From SIG455 sp045589495 (GTDB lineage: Bacteria > Bacillota > Clostridia > UMGS1810): a stretch of DNA of 64,000 nucleotides. Position numbers and translations under genes: made by a program. Shown piece by piece: positions 62,079-64,000 of this stretch. Numbering within the stretch: the stretch's first letter is position 1; each line of letters begins with the position of its first letter. Below the pieces are notes generated by a model that was not told the origin of the DNA, searched no databases, and saw nothing but the letters and a program-made list of their open reading frames with translations. The DNA lies in the NCBI GenBank assembly GCA_045589495.1, contig JAZNPF010000038.1:1-64000 (forward strand), given 5' to 3'.

Positions 62079-62864
62079 TCAATTAACTTGTTCTGCGGGC
62101 AGAGGTATCTGACGTCCTGTATTGTCAATTTTAAAGTTGTCTTTATAAATAATTTCTGAAATAGGGACTATTTTGTAACCGTCTGAAGTCAGTTTTTCCA
62201 GTATCTGCGGAAGTGCTGCAGGCGTGTTTTTTGCGGCATTGTGAAAAAGAACAATAGAACCCGGACTGACACGTTTTGTGACACGGTCATATATTGCTGA
62301 CGGTTCAAGGTCTTTCCAGTCAAGGCTGTCAACATCCCATTGTATTGTGTAGTGATTGATTTCTCTTGCAGATGCAACAACTCTGTCGTTGTAATCGCCA
62401 TAAGGCGGACGGAACAGAGTAGGGCGTACTCCTGTTATTGCTTCAATTTTATCAGAGCAGGAGTTGATTTCTTTTTTAATGCCATCAGCATCAAGTTTTG
62501 TCATATGCGGATGAGAGTCGGAATGATTCATAATTTCATGTCCTGCGTCGTGCAGTTGTTTAACCGATTCCGGATATTTATCCACCCACGCACCGACAAC
62601 AAAAAATGTTGCCTTTACATTATATTTTGCGAGTATGGAAATAAGTTCAGCGGTATCTTCATTTCCCCATGCTGCATCAAATGATACGGAACAGATTTTC
62701 TCATCTGCCTTGTCAACGCAATATATGGGCAGGTCGCGTTTTGGGGCAGCGTTTTCAAAAACTTCTGCAACGGCATCATGATTAAAAATTATCAATCCGC
62801 TTAAAAGGATGATAATCAGAAAGTAGATTATAAGATTATCTTTACTTGTAACAAATAGTTTCAT
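62079..62864 (-). CDS. Polysaccharide deacetylase, PdaB-like
   Basis: The 261-residue protein has an N-terminal transmembrane helix (NLIIYFLIIILLSGLIIF) and a NodB-type domain. The metal-site segments are SFDAAWGNEDT (the common FDDG replaced by FDAAWG, as in PdaB relatives) and HSDSHPHM; the further motif is RPPYGDYND and the late LFHNA. Such proteins deacetylate cell-wall or spore-cortex amino sugars. AAGGAGTAG precedes the start. Whether it is spore-specific cannot be decided here. Confidence 0.87.
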   Translation of the reverse strand: MKLFVTSKDNLIIYFLIIILLSGLIIFNHDAVAEVFENAAPKRDLPIYCVDKADEKICSVSFDAAWGNEDTAELISILAKYNVKATFFVVGAWVDKYPESVKQLHDAGHEIMNHSDSHPHMTKLDADGIKKEINSCSDKIEAITGVRPTLFRPPYGDYNDRVVASAREINHYTIQWDVDSLDWKDLEPSAIYDRVTKRVSPGSIVLFHNAAKNTPAALPQILEKLTSDGYKIVPISEIIYKDNFKIDNTGRQIPLPAEQVN

Positions 62865-62929
62865 AATATCTACTCCTTATAATAAAACTGTCTATTATGA
62901 TTCTATTTGCCAAAACACAAAAAAATAAC

Positions 62930-63157
62930 TTAATATCTGAAATCGAACAAATCTTTCGGTGAAACTTCAAGTGCTTCGCAGATTTTAAATACAACGTCAA
63001 GCGATGGTCCGACTTTTGCTATTTCTATTGCACTCATATGGCTTCTGTCTATATCGATTATTTCTGCAAGTTGTATTTGAGTATATCCTCTGTCTTTTCT
63101 GTAGTGCGCAATGTTAAGCCCTAATGCTTTGTATTCATCAAAATATTTTGAGTTCAT
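62930..63157 (-). CDS. XRE-family helix-turn-helix regulator
   Basis: This 75-residue protein starts at ATG 63157 with GAGGTG 6 bases upstream. The HTH is LGLNIAHYRKDRGYTQIQLAEIIDIDRSHMSAIE, then the helical VVFKICEALEVSPKDLFDF. It is divergent from a promoter at 63229 whose spacer contains the inverted repeat ACACA-8-TGTGT, a possible binding site. Confidence 0.85.
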   Translation of the reverse strand: MNSKYFDEYKALGLNIAHYRKDRGYTQIQLAEIIDIDRSHMSAIEIAKVGPSLDVVFKICEALEVSPKDLFDFRY

Positions 63158-63228
63158 AATATCACCTCAATATAATATTGTATGGTTTTTGTGGAAAATT
63201 AAACCTTGTTAAAAACCTATTTTGACTA

Positions 63229-63257
63229 TTGACACACAGAAAAATATGTGTTAAAAT
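63229..63257 (+). promoter_or_regulatory. Near-consensus promoter with an inverted repeat in its spacer
   Basis: TTGACA (63229-63234), 17 bases, TAAAAT (63252-63257), with TGt before the -10 box. ACACA (63234-63238) and TGTGT (63247-63251) lie between the boxes. The only element it can transcribe before the next terminator is the hairpin at 63276-63318. Confidence 0.75.
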
Positions 63258-63263
63258 CAATAC

Positions 63264-63319
63264 AAACAAAAATAGAAAAGCCATTCTTTTGTATTTTTAT
63301 ACGAAAGAATGGCTTTTTG
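63264..63319 (+). ncRNA. Candidate very short RNA or attenuated leader
   Basis: A transcript from the promoter at 63229 would begin near 63264 and meet a strong terminator about 55 bases later. It would have a 12-base leader and one long hairpin. It may be a small regulatory RNA, or a leader that limits read-through into the Spo0A-like gene at 63436. No homology to a known RNA is recognised. Confidence 0.4.
63276..63318 (+). terminator. Long hairpin terminator with no gene before it
   Basis: AAAAGCCATTCTTTTGTAT (63276-63294) pairs with 63299-63317 (one G-T pair) over a TTTT loop, ending in TTTTT. The 19-bp stem is longer than any other terminator stem here. No + strand gene lies between it and the promoter at 63229. 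Confidence 0.8.
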
Positions 63320-63358
63320 ATGTATAAAAAATGCATAAACTTTGAATAGTTTTGAGTA

Positions 63359-63395
63359 TTCGTTTTATTTCGACGTTATCTTTCCTTTTTCGAAC
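63359..63395 (+). promoter_or_regulatory. Spo0A-box-like repeats upstream of the Spo0A-domain gene
   Basis: TTCGTTT (63359), TTCGACG (63369) and TTCGAAC (63389) share the TTCG core of the 0A box (TTCGACA on this strand). Their phasing of 10 and 20 bases puts them on one DNA face. A TATAAT at 63405-63410 follows. The gene product carries a Spo0A-type DNA-binding domain, so autoregulation is a plausible inference. Confidence 0.45.
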
Positions 63396-63435
63396 GTGGT
63401 TACGTATAATTTAACTTTGAATTGGAGGCGTAGAT

Positions 63436-63816
63436 ATGACTTTAAGTAAAAAGGAAACATTATACGAAACTACCGCAAACACATTGATAAAATCTGATAT
63501 TTCTTCTGTAAGAATAGGATATACATATATTCTTGAGGCTGTAGTGTATATAATATGTAACGGTGGCAGTGTGGCGGGGATTACAAAAATAATATATCCT
63601 TATCTTGCTAAAAAATTCTGTACATCGGTATATGCTGTGGAGCGCGCAATACGTACAGTTATTTCAGATGCATGTAACGGCAATAATGAATACATAAGAA
63701 GTCTGTGCGGTGCTAAAGAGGGTGATGCTCTGCATATCACCAACAAAGAATTTATATATAAATCAGTAAAGACGGTGAAAAACCAACTTGAAATTGTCAA
63801 TTATGACGAATATTGA
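63436..63816 (+). CDS. Stand-alone Spo0A C-terminal (DNA-binding) domain protein
   Basis: The 126-residue product matches the effector domain of the sporulation regulator Spo0A: GYTYILEAVVYIICNGG, SVAGITKIIYPYLAKKF, TSVYAVERAIRTVISDACNGN, IRSLCG and TNKEFIYKSV. There is no receiver domain, so phosphorylation cannot control it directly. GGAGGCG precedes ATG 63436. Possible roles are a constitutive binder competing with Spo0A at 0A boxes or a phage/mobile-type regulator. A full-length spo0A is not in this window. Confidence 0.85.
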   Translation: MTLSKKETLYETTANTLIKSDISSVRIGYTYILEAVVYIICNGGSVAGITKIIYPYLAKKFCTSVYAVERAIRTVISDACNGNNEYIRSLCGAKEGDALHITNKEFIYKSVKTVKNQLEIVNYDEY

Positions 63817-63845
63817 CAAAATGCTTTTTTTACCCAAAATTTCTC

Positions 63846-63874
63846 TTGATTTAGGACTGTTGTTATTGTATAAT
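63846..63874 (+). promoter_or_regulatory. Sigma-A promoter for the VOC-family gene
   Basis: TTGATT (63846-63851), 17 bases, TATAAT (63869-63874). The ribosome site AGGAGGAG and ATG 63916 follow. Confidence 0.8.
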
Positions 63875-63915
63875 TATAGCAGAAAATATGATTTATAATA
63901 GGAGGAGTTTTGTTC

Positions 63916-64000
63916 ATGATAAAAGGGCTTGAACACGTTGGCATTTTTGCAAAAGATTCTAAAGCACTGACAAAGTGGTATGTTGATATGCTTGGTTGTA
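63916..64000 (+). CDS. VOC-family (glyoxalase-fold) protein, cut by window end
   Basis: Only the first 28 codons are present. They read MIKGLEHVGIFAKDSKALTK then WYVDMLGC, the typical first beta-alpha unit of the vicinal-oxygen-chelate fold with a metal-ligand His in EHVGI. AGGAGGAG precedes the start. The specific activity cannot be judged from this fragment. Confidence 0.8.
   Translation, partial: MIKGLEHVGIFAKDSKALTKWYVDMLGC

Overview
The window looks like a chromosomal segment of a low-GC, endospore-lineage Firmicute (class Clostridia), probably an anaerobe with an S-layer. The evidence is a low-GC Gram-positive gene repertoire (DivIVA, SepF, Noc, IreB, RNase M5, arginine phosphatase), several SLH-domain surface proteins, a PdaB-like deacetylase and a Spo0A-type DNA-binding domain, and an NfnAB-type ferredoxin:NADP transhydrogenase typical of fermentative anaerobes. 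I cannot name the species. Most genes lie on the + strand with strong AGGAGG-like ribosome sites; several use TTG or GTG starts.

Region 1 (about 0.6-20.3 kb) is a secreted polysaccharide-degradation locus. It holds two large secreted proteins of unknown family, two very large secreted heparinase II/III-like lyases (or uronate epimerases), two SLH surface proteins, a cytoplasmic GH20 hexosaminidase and an acetyl-esterase-like hydrolase. The two unknown proteins and the C-terminus of the first lyase share a repeated beta-rich module (five copies in three adjacent genes) that I do not recognise from any named family. This is the best candidate in the window for something undescribed.

Region 2 (20.3-41.3 kb) is housekeeping. 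It contains three small minus-strand proteins, glmS, zapA, a U32/RlhA-type protein, dut, a NusG-domain-II protein, mutS-mutL-miaA, and the cell-division string HlyD-like/yggS/sepF/ylmH/divIVA/ileS. It ends with rsmG, noc and rsmA.

Region 3 (41.3-43.9 kb) is a small accessory island. A REP-associated tyrosine transposase (RAYT) carries REP-like palindromes inside its own reading frame, and a matching non-coding two-hairpin REP unit lies 1.2 kb away. It also has an XRE regulator, a minimal SLH protein whose promoter is overlapped by a perfect 30-bp palindrome, and a secreted stalk-domain protein.

Region 4 (44-58 kb) carries prfA, a tRNA t6A / protein modification string (tsaC, arginine phosphatase, rimI, tsaD), a large SLH protein with tandem beta repeats, ldh, rnmV and ireB. 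Then comes an envelope operon (murJ, O-antigen-ligase-like polymerase, GT4 glycosyltransferase, two DUF4330 proteins) and a zinc-ribbon protein.

Region 5 (58-64 kb) is mostly on the minus strand: nagB with a GIY-YIG protein, nfnA-nfnB, two XRE regulators, a 68-residue repeat protein and a polysaccharide deacetylase. On the + strand are an orphan promoter-hairpin unit (possible tiny RNA), a stand-alone Spo0A-type DNA-binding domain with 0A-box-like repeats upstream, and the start of a VOC-family gene cut by the window end. I saw no tRNA, rRNA or CRISPR array.
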